From Sphingomonas aurea (lineage in GTDB: Bacteria > Pseudomonadota > Alphaproteobacteria > Sphingomonadales > Sphingomonadaceae), in contig NZ_JAUUDS010000009.1 in the NCBI RefSeq assembly GCF_030678875.1, positions 62,001 to 126,000 of the forward strand: a stretch of DNA of 64,000 nt. Reading direction: 5' to 3'. This document shows positions 19,646-29,513 of the stretch, in pieces. The position numbers and the translations under genes are program-made. How positions within the stretch are numbered: the first letter of the stretch is position 1; the number at the start of each line of letters is the position of its first letter. The notes below the pieces were generated by a model. It did no database searches. It was not told where the DNA came from and was given only the letters and a program-made list of their open reading frames with translations.

Positions 19646-21145
19646 ATGGCGGCCAAGCATATCCTGGTCGTCGACCAGGGCACCACCTCGACGCGCAGCA
19701 TCGTCTTCGACGGGCACGCGCACCGCGTGGCCATGGCCCAGACCGAATTCGCCCAGCATTATCCCCGCCCCGGCTGGGTCGAGCACGACCCGGAGGATAT
19801 CTGGCGCGACACGCTGGCCACCGCGCGCGAGGCGCTGGCGAAGAGCGGCGTCGCGGCGCGCGACATCGCCGCGATCGGCATTACCAACCAGCGCGAGACG
19901 GCGGTGGTGTGGGACCGCGCCACCGGCGATCCGATCCACCGCGCGATCGTGTGGCAGGACCGGCGCGGTGCAGGGCGCTGCGCCGAACTGCGCAGCGACG
20001 GCGCGGAGGAGCTGGTGCGGGCGCGAACCGGGCTGCTCCTCGATCCCTATTTCTCCGCCACCAAGATCGCCTGGATATTGGACGAGGTCGCTGGCGCCCG
20101 CGCGCGGGCGGAGCGGGGCGAGCTGGCGTTCGGCACGATCGACAGCTTCCTGCTGTGGCGGCTGACCGGTGGCGCGGTCCACGCGACCGATGTGACCAAT
20201 GCGTCGCGTACCTTGCTCTACGACATCCACCGACAGTGCTGGGACGCGGAGCTGTGCCGGCTGCTGCGCGTGCCGATGGCGATGCTGCCACAGGTGCACG
20301 ACAATGCCCATGTCTATGGCACGACGCTGCCCGACCTGCTCGGCGCGGCGATCCCGGTGGCGGGGATCGCGGGCGACCAGCAGGCGGCGCTGTTCGGGCA
20401 GGCGTGCTTCGCGGCGGGCAGCGCGAAGTCGACCTATGGCACCGGCTGTTTCCTGCTGCTCAACACCGGCGAGACGCCGATCGCCTCGGCCAACCGGCTG
20501 CTGACCACGCCCGCCTACCGGCAGGATGGGCGGATGACCTATGCGCTGGAGGGTTCGATCTTCATCGCCGGCGCGGCGGTGAAGTGGCTGCGCGACGGCA
20601 TCGGCGTCATCACCCATGCCAGCCAGACCGACGATCTGGCGACCCGCGTGCCCGACAATCACGGCGTCTATATGGTGCCGGCGTTCGTCGGACTGGGCGC
20701 GCCGCACTGGGACGCGGAGGCGCGCGGCGCGATCTATGGCCTGACGCTGGGCGCCGGCGCCGCGCATCTGGCGCGCGCGGCGCTGGAGGCGGTGGCGTTC
20801 CAGACGATGGACCTGGCGGATGCGATGGCGGCCGATGGCGGCGGCCGGCCGGCGACCTTGCGCGTCGACGGCGGAATGGCGGCGAACGACTGGCTGTGCG
20901 GTTTCCTGGCGGACATGGTCGACACGCCTGTCGAGCGGCCGGCGGAACTGGAGACGACGGCGCGCGGCGCGGCATTCCATGCCGGGTTGGCGACGGGGGT
21001 GTGGCCCAGCCTGGACCATCTCGCCGGGCTGTGGTCGCGCGAGCGGTGCTTCGAGCCGACGATGCCGGGCGACGACCGGGCGCGGCTGGCGGAGGGATGG
21101 CACGACGCGGTGCGGCGAACGTTGAGTTCTCCGGGCGGAGGCTGA
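19646..21145 (+). CDS. glpK: Glycerol kinase
   Basis: A 499-residue FGGY-family kinase that converts glycerol to glycerol-3-phosphate with ATP in the cytoplasm. [13 protein letters not shown] is the phosphate-binding start; [14 protein letters not shown] and IVWQDRRGA follow; [10 protein letters not shown] and [12 protein letters not shown] lie at the hinge; and the C-terminal ATP site has [10 protein letters not shown]. Full length for the family. GAGGGAGCGTC precedes the ATG. It pairs with the divergent glpD to form a glycerol pathway. There is no glycerol facilitator gene next to it. The glycerol may come from lipid turnover as well as from outside. Confidence 0.96.
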   Translation: MAAKHILVVDQGTTSTRSIVFDGHAHRVAMAQTEFAQHYPRPGWVEHDPEDIWRDTLATAREALAKSGVAARDIAAIGITNQRETAVVWDRATGDPIHRAIVWQDRRGAGRCAELRSDGAEELVRARTGLLLDPYFSATKIAWILDEVAGARARAERGELAFGTIDSFLLWRLTGGAVHATDVTNASRTLLYDIHRQCWDAELCRLLRVPMAMLPQVHDNAHVYGTTLPDLLGAAIPVAGIAGDQQAALFGQACFAAGSAKSTYGTGCFLLLNTGETPIASANRLLTTPAYRQDGRMTYALEGSIFIAGAAVKWLRDGIGVITHASQTDDLATRVPDNHGVYMVPAFVGLGAPHWDAEARGAIYGLTLGAGAAHLARAALEAVAFQTMDLADAMAADGGGRPATLRVDGGMAANDWLCGFLADMVDTPVERPAELETTARGAAFHAGLATGVWPSLDHLAGLWSRERCFEPTMPGDDRARLAEGWHDAVRRTLSSPGGG

Positions 21146-21150
21146 TCGGG

Positions 21151-21280
21151 TTCGCGCTAAGGCGCTAAGGCGCGAAGATGGTGCGTCCCGCCGCGCCAGC
21201 GGCTCGCAATCTGCGATCGTGAAGGGTCAGGTGCGCTGCCGCGCACGAGACATCGTCGCGCCTTAGCGCCTTAGCGCGAA
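21151..21280. repeat. Long inverted repeat after glpK
   Basis: Arms 21151-21180 and 21251-21280 match at 29 of 30 positions in inverted orientation. Each arm contains GCGCTAAG repeated (GCGCTAAGGCGCTAAGG). The 70-base spacer holds no gene. It lies between the convergent ends of glpK and the histidine kinase gene and may act as a bidirectional terminator or be a dispersed repeat. Confidence 0.75.
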
Positions 21281-21284
21281 CAAT

Positions 21285-22412
21285 TTAAACCGGCACGGAC
21301 GGCAGCAGCAGCCGGAACATGGTCCCCGCGCCCGGCTCCAGCGTCAGCGTGCCGCCATGCGCGTGCGCGATCTGGCGCGCGAGGCTGAGGCCGACGCCGG
21401 TCCCCTCTGGCTTGGTGGTGTGGAACGGGCGAAAGATGCGCGCGGCATCGTCGGCGTCGATGCCGGCACCGTCATCGGCGACGTCGATCGCCAGCCCGCC
21501 ATCGGTCATGCGGACCGCCAGAGCAACTCGCGTCGCGCCGTCCGCCTCGGCCGCATTCTGGAGCAGCGCCCAGAGCGCCTGGGTCAACTGGTCGCGGTCG
21601 ATCGGCCAGGGCGGCACGTCCGCCACCTCGACCGCCAACGCGATATGGGGAAAACGCCCCGCGAACAGGCGGGCAAGGTCGTCGGCCAGCACGGCGACCG
21701 GCACTGGGCGAAGCGCCGGCTCTGGCAAACGAGCGAGCGCGCGATACGCCTCGGTGAAGCGCTGCAATCCCTCGGCCCGCCGGGCGAGCGTGCCGAGCAC
21801 CTCGCGCAGCAGCGCCGGGTCGGGATCGGGGCGCTCGACCGCCGCCAGCCCGCTTTCCGCCAGCGAGACGATCGGGGCGAGGCCGTTCAGCAGCTCATGG
21901 CCGAGGACGTGGATCAGCTCGGCGGTGGCGCGTGCCTCGGCGGCGCGCTCCTCGCGCGCGATGTCGATCAGCGCGACGACCATGCGCCCGGCGCCGGGCA
22001 GCATGACCCGGTCGAGCCGCCAGTTGCTGCCCTCATACGCGAAGTGGGTCGCCGCCGGATCGGCGAGCGCTGGTGGCAGCGGCAGTACGCGGTCGTCGGT
22101 GGCGAACAGCCGCCGCGCGGCGCGGTTCAGCGCGCGCGCCGCCCCGGCTTCGATCCCCAGCATCGGCGTCGGCGCGGCGTCGAGCAGCACGCGCTGCGCA
22201 GTCAGTTCCCCCGCCGCCACCGTCGCGGCGGTCATCCGGACGGGCGGCCGGGGCCAGACCGCCGCCCACCAGTTCAGCACACCCAGCCACAGGGCGACCA
22301 GCAACGCACCGGTCAGCAGCCCCCACAGTCCATAACGCCACGCCGCACCGCCGGCGAAACCGCAGGCGACCAGGCACAGGCCGACGAGGATCGAACCGCG
22401 GCTAGAGTTCAT
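21285..22412 (-). CDS. Sensor histidine kinase
   Basis: A 375-residue membrane sensor. Two hydrophobic segments (about residues 6-25 and 28-50) anchor it, followed by a PAS-like region and the dimerisation helix with phospho-His in LGHELLNGLAP. The ATPase domain shows LLQNAAEADG (N box), VADDGAGID (G1), IFRPFHTTKPEGTGVGLSL (F/G2) and HGGTLTLEPG. This resembles NtrB/NtrY-like kinases. There is almost no periplasmic domain, so the signal is probably sensed in the membrane or cytoplasm. The start overlaps the end of the response regulator gene by 11 bases, so both come from one mRNA. The pair lies beside an export operon that it likely controls. Confidence 0.88.
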   Translation of the reverse strand: MNSSRGSILVGLCLVACGFAGGAAWRYGLWGLLTGALLVALWLGVLNWWAAVWPRPPVRMTAATVAAGELTAQRVLLDAAPTPMLGIEAGAARALNRAARRLFATDDRVLPLPPALADPAATHFAYEGSNWRLDRVMLPGAGRMVVALIDIAREERAAEARATAELIHVLGHELLNGLAPIVSLAESGLAAVERPDPDPALLREVLGTLARRAEGLQRFTEAYRALARLPEPALRPVPVAVLADDLARLFAGRFPHIALAVEVADVPPWPIDRDQLTQALWALLQNAAEADGATRVALAVRMTDGGLAIDVADDGAGIDADDAARIFRPFHTTKPEGTGVGLSLARQIAHAHGGTLTLEPGAGTMFRLLLPSVPV

Positions 22413-23676
22413 AGCGCGCCATCCGTCGATAGAGCGCACCGCGACTGAGTCCCAGCGCGGCGGCGGCGTGGGTGACGTTATGGCGATGCTCGCGCAACGC
22501 GGCCTCGATCATCGTCCGCTCCGCGCCGGTCAGGTCGAAATCGATCTCCGCCGCTACGGGCAGCGGCGCGGCGACCGGCAGCGCGAGTGCGGCGGCGTCG
22601 ATCACCGCCTGGTCGGCGAGCAGCACCGCCCGCTCGATCGCCAGCGCCAGTCCGCGCACCTCGTCGGCCCAGCGCGTCGCGCGCACCGCGGCCTCGGCAG
22701 CGGGCGTCAGCCGCACCGCCGCCCGGCCGAAACGCGCCGCGGCGGTGCGGGCGAAATGGCGGGCGAGCAGCACCGCATCGTCGTCACGCGCGGCGAGCGG
22801 CGGCACCGCGACTTCGACCGTCGCCAGCCGCCGCCGCAGCGCCGGCGACAACGGCGCGCAATCGTCGGCGATGGCGATGCAGCGCAGCGCGGCCGGCAGC
22901 CGGTCGAGCAGCCGCGCCTGCGCCACCGCATCCAGCCGGTCGGGATGGCGCAGGATCGCGGTGCCGCGCGCGCCGGCCAGCGGCGCCCAGGCGGCATCGT
23001 CGCGCAGGTCGACGCGCAGCGGCGGCTCGCCGGCCCCTTGCGAGGCGGCGTGGATCGCCGACGCGGTCAGCCCCCGGCCGCTGCCGGGCGGACCGGTGAC
23101 GGTGACGCCGGCCGGGGTCGGGCCGACCCGGCGGACCAGATCGCGCAGCCGCTGCATCGCCGCGCTTTCGCCCAGCAGCCGGGCCGGCTCCTCACTCGCA
23201 TCGCCGGCCGGCGCGGCGCCGCCGCGCGCCATCGCTGCCTCGACCTTGGCGATCAGCTCGGCATTGCGCCACGGCTTCATCAGGAAATCGCGCGCGCCTG
23301 CCTGCATCGCCGCGACCGCGATGCGGATGCCGCTATGCGCGGTGATGACGACCACGCAGGCGCCAGGATCGTCGGCGACGATCCGCGCCAGGCAGGCCAG
23401 CCCCTCCTCGCCATCGGCACGCCCAGCGGTGAAGTTCATGTCGAGCAGGATCGCGTCGTAGCGGCGCGCGGCGAGGCACGAATACGCCTCCTCCGCCCCG
23501 CCCGCGGTGTCGAGCCCGTGTCCCGCCAGTCGAAAGGCGATGCCCATCGCCTGCGCCACCGCCGGATTGTCGTCCACGAGGAGGATTGACGCCGTGTTCG
23601 GCTGTCCATTCGTGGACGGTGCGTCCGGCGATGGACGGTCACCGCGTGGCGCTGTTGGCTCAAGCTGTTCAATCAT
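22402..23676 (-). CDS. NtrC-like response regulator with degenerate AAA+ domain
   Basis: A 424-residue regulator: receiver domain (about residues 28-155; ILLVDDNPA acidic patch, phospho-Asp in AILLDMNF, Lys in FLMKPW), a central AAA+-like domain, and a C-terminal Fis-type helix-turn-helix (HNVTHAAAALGLSRGALYRR). The central domain is odd. Walker A reads GPPGSGRGLT, without the invariant Lys; the Walker B region reads GTAILRHPD instead of a GTLFLDE form; and no GAFTGA sigma-54 contact loop is visible. It is therefore unlikely to open sigma-54 promoters by ATP hydrolysis and may act as a plain DNA-binding regulator. ATG 23676 gives a normal receiver start; a longer start at 23742 would overlap the divergent gene. 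Confidence 0.85.
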   Translation of the reverse strand: MIEQLEPTAPRGDRPSPDAPSTNGQPNTASILLVDDNPAVAQAMGIAFRLAGHGLDTAGGAEEAYSCLAARRYDAILLDMNFTAGRADGEEGLACLARIVADDPGACVVVITAHSGIRIAVAAMQAGARDFLMKPWRNAELIAKVEAAMARGGAAPAGDASEEPARLLGESAAMQRLRDLVRRVGPTPAGVTVTGPPGSGRGLTASAIHAASQGAGEPPLRVDLRDDAAWAPLAGARGTAILRHPDRLDAVAQARLLDRLPAALRCIAIADDCAPLSPALRRRLATVEVAVPPLAARDDDAVLLARHFARTAAARFGRAAVRLTPAAEAAVRATRWADEVRGLALAIERAVLLADQAVIDAAALALPVAAPLPVAAEIDFDLTGAERTMIEAALREHRHNVTHAAAALGLSRGALYRRMARYEL

Positions 23677-23718
23677 AACGCTTTCGTCTTTCCGGTCGGG
23701 ATCCGCGACACTGGCGCC

Positions 23719-24999
23719 ATGATGACCGAACAGCCCGAACACGCAACCGCACAGCCTGGCGCCGCGATGGACCGCCGGGTGGAGCGCCCACGCGCGCCCT
23801 GGTGGCGACGGCGCGCGACGCTCGTCGCGGTGATCCTCGCGCTCGCCGCGATACTGGTGTGGCGGATGCTCCCGGCAAGCGGATCGACCGACATCGCCGC
23901 CGCCGACATCGAGACGGGCGAGGTGACCCGTGCCCCCTTCGCCGATTACCTGCCGGTGCGTGCCACCGTCGCGCCGCGGGTGACGACGCTGGTCGGCGTG
24001 CTATCGGGCGGGCAGGTCGAGACGCTGATCGTGCAGGACGGCGCGATGGTCGCGGCGGGGCAGCCGCTGGCGACGCTCGCCAATCCGACGCTCAAGCTCG
24101 ACGTGCTGACCCGCGAGGCGCAGATCGCCAGCCAGCTGGGCAGCGTCGCGGGCGAGAATCTGGGCATCGAGCGCAACCGGCTCGATCGGGCGGCGCAGAT
24201 CGCGCAGGCCAATTACGACCTCATCAAGGCGCGCCGGGATCTCGGCATCCGCCAGCAGCTCCACGACAAGGGCTTCCTGTCGGATGCCGGGGTCAAGAGC
24301 TATGCCGAGGAGGCCGCCTATCAGGAAAAGCGCCTCGCCCAGTTGCAGACCGGCGGCGCGGCGGAGGCGCGGATCACCGCGACACAAGGGGCACGGCTGG
24401 ACGACACGCGCGGGCGGCTCGAGCGCAACCTGGCCGCGGTGCGCGCCGGGCTCGACGCGCTCACCATCCGCGCGCCGATGGCGGGGCGGCTGACCAACTT
24501 CACCATCCAGCCGGGCCAGACGCTGAAGCCCGGCGACCCCGCCGGCCAGGTTGACAGCGAAGGGTCGTGGAAGCTGACCGCCGATGTCGACGAATATTAC
24601 CTCGGCCGTGTCCGCGTCGGGCAGAAGGCGAGCGCGGACGGCGCGGTGCTGACCGTGTCCAAGGTGCTGCCGGCGGTAAAGGACGGCCGCTTTCGCGTCG
24701 AGCTGACCTTCGACGCCGCGCCAGCCGGGCTGAACCGGGGCCAGGCGCTCGACATCCGCATCACGCTCGGCAGCACCGCGCCCGCACTGGTCGCGCCGGT
24801 CGGCGGCTGGCTGGAGGCGGGCGGCGGCACATCGGCCTTCGTCCTCGACGCCGATGGCAGCCATGCCCGCCGCCGCGCGGTGAAGACCGGCCGGCGCAAT
24901 CCCGAACAGGTCGAGATCCAGTCCGGCCTGACCGCCGGCGAGCGCATCGTCACCAGCAACACCGCGTCCGTGAAGGGCGACATCCTCAACATCCGATAG
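23719..24999 (+). CDS. Periplasmic adaptor of an ABC export system (HlyD/MacA family)
   Basis: A 426-residue membrane-fusion protein. After a basic N-terminus, one membrane segment (LVAVILALAAILVWRML, about residues 35-52) is followed by a beta-barrel and lipoyl half (LSGGQVETLIVQDGAMVAAG), a long coiled-coil hairpin (about 125-245), and the second lipoyl half (IRAPMAGRLTNFTIQPGQTL). The C-terminal barrel ends NTASVKGDILNI. Such adaptors link an inner-membrane transporter to a TolC-type channel. It is the first gene of a four-gene operon (adaptor, ATPase, permease, outer-membrane factor). A start at 23722 is equally possible. The substrate is unknown; peptides, lipids or antibiotics are typical for this group. 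Confidence 0.88.
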   Translation: MMTEQPEHATAQPGAAMDRRVERPRAPWWRRRATLVAVILALAAILVWRMLPASGSTDIAAADIETGEVTRAPFADYLPVRATVAPRVTTLVGVLSGGQVETLIVQDGAMVAAGQPLATLANPTLKLDVLTREAQIASQLGSVAGENLGIERNRLDRAAQIAQANYDLIKARRDLGIRQQLHDKGFLSDAGVKSYAEEAAYQEKRLAQLQTGGAAEARITATQGARLDDTRGRLERNLAAVRAGLDALTIRAPMAGRLTNFTIQPGQTLKPGDPAGQVDSEGSWKLTADVDEYYLGRVRVGQKASADGAVLTVSKVLPAVKDGRFRVELTFDAAPAGLNRGQALDIRITLGSTAPALVAPVGGWLEAGGGTSAFVLDADGSHARRRAVKTGRRNPEQVEIQSGLTAGERIVTSNTASVKGDILNIR

Positions 25000-25008
25000 G
25001 GCCAGGCC

Positions 25009-25686
<678 letters not shown>

Positions 25687-25699
25687 AGGGACCGCACCG

Positions 25700-28108
25700 A
25701 TGAACAGCTTCGCGCTCCTGTCGCTCTACCGCTCGCTCACCCGCCACAAGCTGTATGCCGCGCTCAACATCGGCGGCCTGGCGGTGGGAATCGCGGTATT
25801 CCTGATCCTGTCGCTCTACGTCCGGTTCGAGACGAGTTTCGAGCGATGGCTGCCGGGTTATGACGGCATCTATCTGGTGCAGACCGAGAACAAGGGCATC
25901 GATAGCCCGTTCACCGGCACCTATCCCAACACGATGGGTGGCCTGCTGGAGCAGATGAAGCAGGACTTCCCCGATATCGTCGGCACGCGGTTCAACAGCG
26001 GCAGCGGCACCGTCCTTCGCGACGGCACGGCGAGGGAGGAAGACATCGCGCGCGTCGATGCCGATTTCTTCAAGGTGTTCGACCTGCCGATGGTCGTCGG
26101 CGACAAGGCATCCGCGCTTTCCGATCCGACTGCGATCATCCTGAGCCGATCGGCGGCGCGGCGCTATTTCGGCGACGTCGATCCGGTCGGGCGGACGCTG
26201 ACGCTCTCGTTCGACAAGCCCGCGACCTATCACGTCACCGGCGTGTTCGAGGATCTGCCGCGGAACTCGGATTTCAAGGTGTCGATCATCGCGCGGCAGG
26301 GCAAGGATTTCAGCTCCTGGTGGTATCACTGGGGATCGACGTCGCTCTACACCTATCTCCGCTTCGACACGCCCGCCGCAGCGCGCGCGTTCGAGCAGCG
26401 CATGCCGGCTTTCATCAAGCGGCGCGGCACCCCCGACATGGGTGACAAGGTCGTCGAGCAGATCGGCCTGCCTCTGCTGCCGCTCGCCGACGCGCATCTC
26501 CAGCCCGCGGGCAAGGCGGTTGCCGCCAAGAAGATGACGATCATCACGCTCGGCATCGTTGGCGTGCTGACGCTGCTCATCGCGGTGGTCAATTACGTCA
26601 ACCTGGCCACTGCGCGCGCCGGGCTGCGCGCGCGGGAGGTGGCGATGCGCAAGGTGCTCGGCGCCGATCACGGAATGCTGGTGCGCCAGTTCCTGGGCGA
26701 GGCGGTGATGACGGTCGCGCTGGCGGCGCTGGCGGGCCTGATCCTCGCGGAACTGGGACTGCCACTGGTCAACGCTGCGGGCGGCCTGACGCTTGGCATC
26801 CCCTACGCCGTGGTCGTGCCGGCACTCGTGATACTCGCGCTCGTCATCGGGACGCTGGCTGGCATCTATCCGGCGCTGCTCCTCGCGCGATGGCCCGCGA
26901 GCCAGGTGCTGTCGTCGGCGCGGGCGCCCGGCGGGGGGCGAGCGGGCACGCGCGTGCGGGAGGCGCTGGTGGTGTTCCAGTTCGCGCTCGCGATCACCTT
27001 CCTCGTCGGTACGACGGTGCTGGTCGCACAGACGCGCCATATCCGCAGCACCGACCTGGGCTTTCGGCGTGAGGGGTTGCTGGTCCTGCGCGGGTTGAGC
27101 GACGACAGCCTCGACAAGGGTCGGCGACTGGCGCTGGTGGCAGCGCTGCGGCGCCTGCCGGGGGTGGAGGCGGTTACGACGGCCAACAGCGCCGTCGGCA
27201 ACACCGACACCAACAATTTCGACAATCTCGACGTGCCGGGCAAACCCAAGCCCGGGCCGTCGCTTCGCGAGATCGAGGTCGGACGAAATTTCTTCGAGAC
27301 CTATGGCACGCGATTGATCGCCGGACGTGTGTTCGACGACGCGCACCCCGCCGACGATGCGGGGGCACTGGCGAAGGGAAGCACGCGCAACATCGTCATC
27401 AACCGCCTCGCCGTCGCCAAGCTCGGCTATGCCTCGCCGCAGGACGCCATCGGCAAGACGGTCGGCGGCGGTTCTCAGCGCACCATCATCGGCGTCGTCG
27501 ACCAGCTTCGCTTCTTCTCCCCGCGTCTGCCGGACGATCCCACTTACTACACCTATTACGGCGATCTCGCTCCTTATCCGATCGTCACGCTGCGCTTCAC
27601 CGGCGATCCGCGGCCGTTCAAGGCCGCCGTGCAGACACTGTGGCAGAAGATGGCGCCGCAGGTGCCGTTCATGGCCGACACCGGCAATCAGGCGCTCGCC
27701 AAATTCTACGAGGACGACGATCGCGCCACCCGGCTGTTCGGGATCGGTGCCGGCCTCGCCGTGCTGATCGGCTGCGTCGGATTATGGGGTCTCGCGTCGT
27801 TCAACACGGCGCGGCGGATCAAGGAGATCGGCATCCGCAAGACGCTGGGTGCGTCGTCGGCGGATATCGTCAGGCTGCTGGTCGGGCAGTTCCTGCGCCC
27901 GGTGCTGATCGCGAACCTGGTCGCCTGGCCGCTCGCCTTCGTCGCGATGCGGACGTGGCTGGCGGGGTTCGACGACCGGATCGCGCTGTCGCCGCTCTAT
28001 TTCGTCGGGGCCAGCCTGCTCGCCACGGCGATCGCGGTGCTGACCGTGCTCGGCCAGTCGCTCCGCGCCAGCCGTGCGGCACCAGCCTGGGCGCTGCGCC
28101 ATGAATAG
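25700..28108 (+). CDS. FtsX-like ABC permease (MacB_PCD plus two FtsX domains)
   Basis: An 802-residue inner-membrane permease. One N-terminal membrane helix (LNIGGLAVGIAVFLILSLYV) precedes a large periplasmic MacB-type core. Three helices near residues 280-415 form the first FtsX domain (AREVAMRKVLGADHGMLVRQ is its conserved start). A second periplasmic part and a second FtsX domain follow near the C-terminus (IKEIGIRKTLGASSADIVRL). This double arrangement is common in efflux loci paired with a HlyD adaptor. GAAGGGA precedes ATG 25700. The permease stop is overlapped by the next gene's start by 8 bases. Confidence 0.9.
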   Translation: MNSFALLSLYRSLTRHKLYAALNIGGLAVGIAVFLILSLYVRFETSFERWLPGYDGIYLVQTENKGIDSPFTGTYPNTMGGLLEQMKQDFPDIVGTRFNSGSGTVLRDGTAREEDIARVDADFFKVFDLPMVVGDKASALSDPTAIILSRSAARRYFGDVDPVGRTLTLSFDKPATYHVTGVFEDLPRNSDFKVSIIARQGKDFSSWWYHWGSTSLYTYLRFDTPAAARAFEQRMPAFIKRRGTPDMGDKVVEQIGLPLLPLADAHLQPAGKAVAAKKMTIITLGIVGVLTLLIAVVNYVNLATARAGLRAREVAMRKVLGADHGMLVRQFLGEAVMTVALAALAGLILAELGLPLVNAAGGLTLGIPYAVVVPALVILALVIGTLAGIYPALLLARWPASQVLSSARAPGGGRAGTRVREALVVFQFALAITFLVGTTVLVAQTRHIRSTDLGFRREGLLVLRGLSDDSLDKGRRLALVAALRRLPGVEAVTTANSAVGNTDTNNFDNLDVPGKPKPGPSLREIEVGRNFFETYGTRLIAGRVFDDAHPADDAGALAKGSTRNIVINRLAVAKLGYASPQDAIGKTVGGGSQRTIIGVVDQLRFFSPRLPDDPTYYTYYGDLAPYPIVTLRFTGDPRPFKAAVQTLWQKMAPQVPFMADTGNQALAKFYEDDDRATRLFGIGAGLAVLIGCVGLWGLASFNTARRIKEIGIRKTLGASSADIVRLLVGQFLRPVLIANLVAWPLAFVAMRTWLAGFDDRIALSPLYFVGASLLATAIAVLTVLGQSLRASRAAPAWALRHE

Positions 28109-29513
28109 GTGGCTCGCGGCGGCGGCGACGCTGCTGCTCGCCGCGCCCGCCCCGGCGGAAACGCTGGGCGAGGCGATCGCGGCGGCATACCGCACCAATC
28201 CGCAGCTCGCCGCCGCCCGCGCCCGGCAAGAGGCGCTGGCCGAGACGCCGGAACAGGCACGCGCGCTCGGCCGGCCAACCGTGTCGGCGAGCGGCGGCGC
28301 GGGCTATGACGAACTCGGCGCCGGGCGCGCCGCGTCGGCGGCAGCGACGGTCAGCCTGCCGATCTGGACAGGGGGTCGCGTCTCCTCGGCGGTGCGCGCC
28401 GCCAGCGGTGACGTGCTGGCAGGCGCGGAGGGGCTGCGCGATACCGAGGCGGCGATCCTGGAGGGCGTCGTCATCGCCTATGCCGACCTGCTCTACAACC
28501 AGCAGGCGGTCGAGGTGGCGCGGGTCGGGATCGAGCGGCTCGACCGGCAGGTGGCGGAGGCGCAGTCGCGCTTCGGACTGGGGCAGGCGACCCGCACCGA
28601 CGTCGCCCAGCTGGAGGCGCAGCGCGCCAGCGTGGTCGCCAATCTGGCCGATGCGGAGGGCGCGCTGGCGACGGCGGCCGCGGCCTATCGCGCGGCGGTG
28701 GGGCAGGATGCCGGCACGCTGTCCGCCGCCATCACGCCACCCGACACCCTGCCCGCCGACCGCGATGGCGCGCGCCGCGCGGCCGAGGCGGCAAACCCGC
28801 TCCTCCTCCAGCAGCGCCGCTTGGTGGAGGCATCGGCGGCGCGGATCGATCAGGCCCGCGCCGACCGCGCGCCCGCCATCGACTTGGCCGGCGGCTATGG
28901 GCGCGGCGGGCGCTTCGTCGATGGCGACTGGCGGGGGTTCGAGACGGCCGCGAGCGTGGGGCTGGCGCTGCGCGTGCCGCTGCTGACCGGCGGGCTGGTG
29001 CCGTCGCGCATCCGCCAGGCCGAGGCAAGCTACCGCGCCGAGCGGTTCCAGGCCGATGCCGCCGCGCGCGAGGCGGTGCGGTCCGCCGACGCCGCCTGGG
29101 CTTCGCTGGCCGCGGCGCAGGCACGCGGGCGGGCGGCGACCGAGGGGCTCGCCGCCGCCGACCTGGCGCTTCAGGGCGTGCGCGCGGAATATGGCTTCGG
29201 CCTGCGCTCGACGATCGACATCCTCGTCGCCGATCAGAGCCTGCGCGCGGCGCAGCTGGCACTGGCGGCGGCACGGTCGGACACGCTGGTCGCACAGGCG
29301 GCGCTGCTCCGCGCCACCGGGCGGCTGGACGCCGTGGCCTATGCGGTGACGCGATACGGTGCCGTGCTGCCGCGGACGATCAGTTCGTGGCGCAGCGTCA
29401 CCTGCCGCACCGGGCTCTCGACGCTGCGCAGGATATCGACGAGCAGTTCCACGGTGCGGCGGCCGATCATCGCCTTGGGCTGGGCGACGGTCGTCAATCC
29501 GGGCTGGAAATAG
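28101..29513 (+). CDS. TolC-like outer-membrane efflux protein
   Basis: A 470-residue outer-membrane factor. Signal peptide MNRWLAAAATLLLAAPAPA is followed by the two repeats of the family: TLGEAIAAAYRTNPQLAAAR, SLPIWTGG, YADLLYNQQAVEVARVG and GLGQATRTDVAQLEAQ in the first; ALRVPLLTGGLV and EYGFGLRSTIDILVADQSL in the second. It should form the trimeric exit channel for the ABC exporter encoded just upstream. The frame then runs on for about 57 residues past LLRATGRLDAVAY, of which 175 bases overlap the convergent lacI gene. This tail does not look like TolC sequence, so an ancestral stop may have been lost. The start overlaps the permease end. Confidence 0.88.
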   Translation: MNRWLAAAATLLLAAPAPAETLGEAIAAAYRTNPQLAAARARQEALAETPEQARALGRPTVSASGGAGYDELGAGRAASAAATVSLPIWTGGRVSSAVRAASGDVLAGAEGLRDTEAAILEGVVIAYADLLYNQQAVEVARVGIERLDRQVAEAQSRFGLGQATRTDVAQLEAQRASVVANLADAEGALATAAAAYRAAVGQDAGTLSAAITPPDTLPADRDGARRAAEAANPLLLQQRRLVEASAARIDQARADRAPAIDLAGGYGRGGRFVDGDWRGFETAASVGLALRVPLLTGGLVPSRIRQAEASYRAERFQADAAAREAVRSADAAWASLAAAQARGRAATEGLAAADLALQGVRAEYGFGLRSTIDILVADQSLRAAQLALAAARSDTLVAQAALLRATGRLDAVAYAVTRYGAVLPRTISSWRSVTCRTGLSTLRRISTSSSTVRRPIIALGWATVVNPGWK

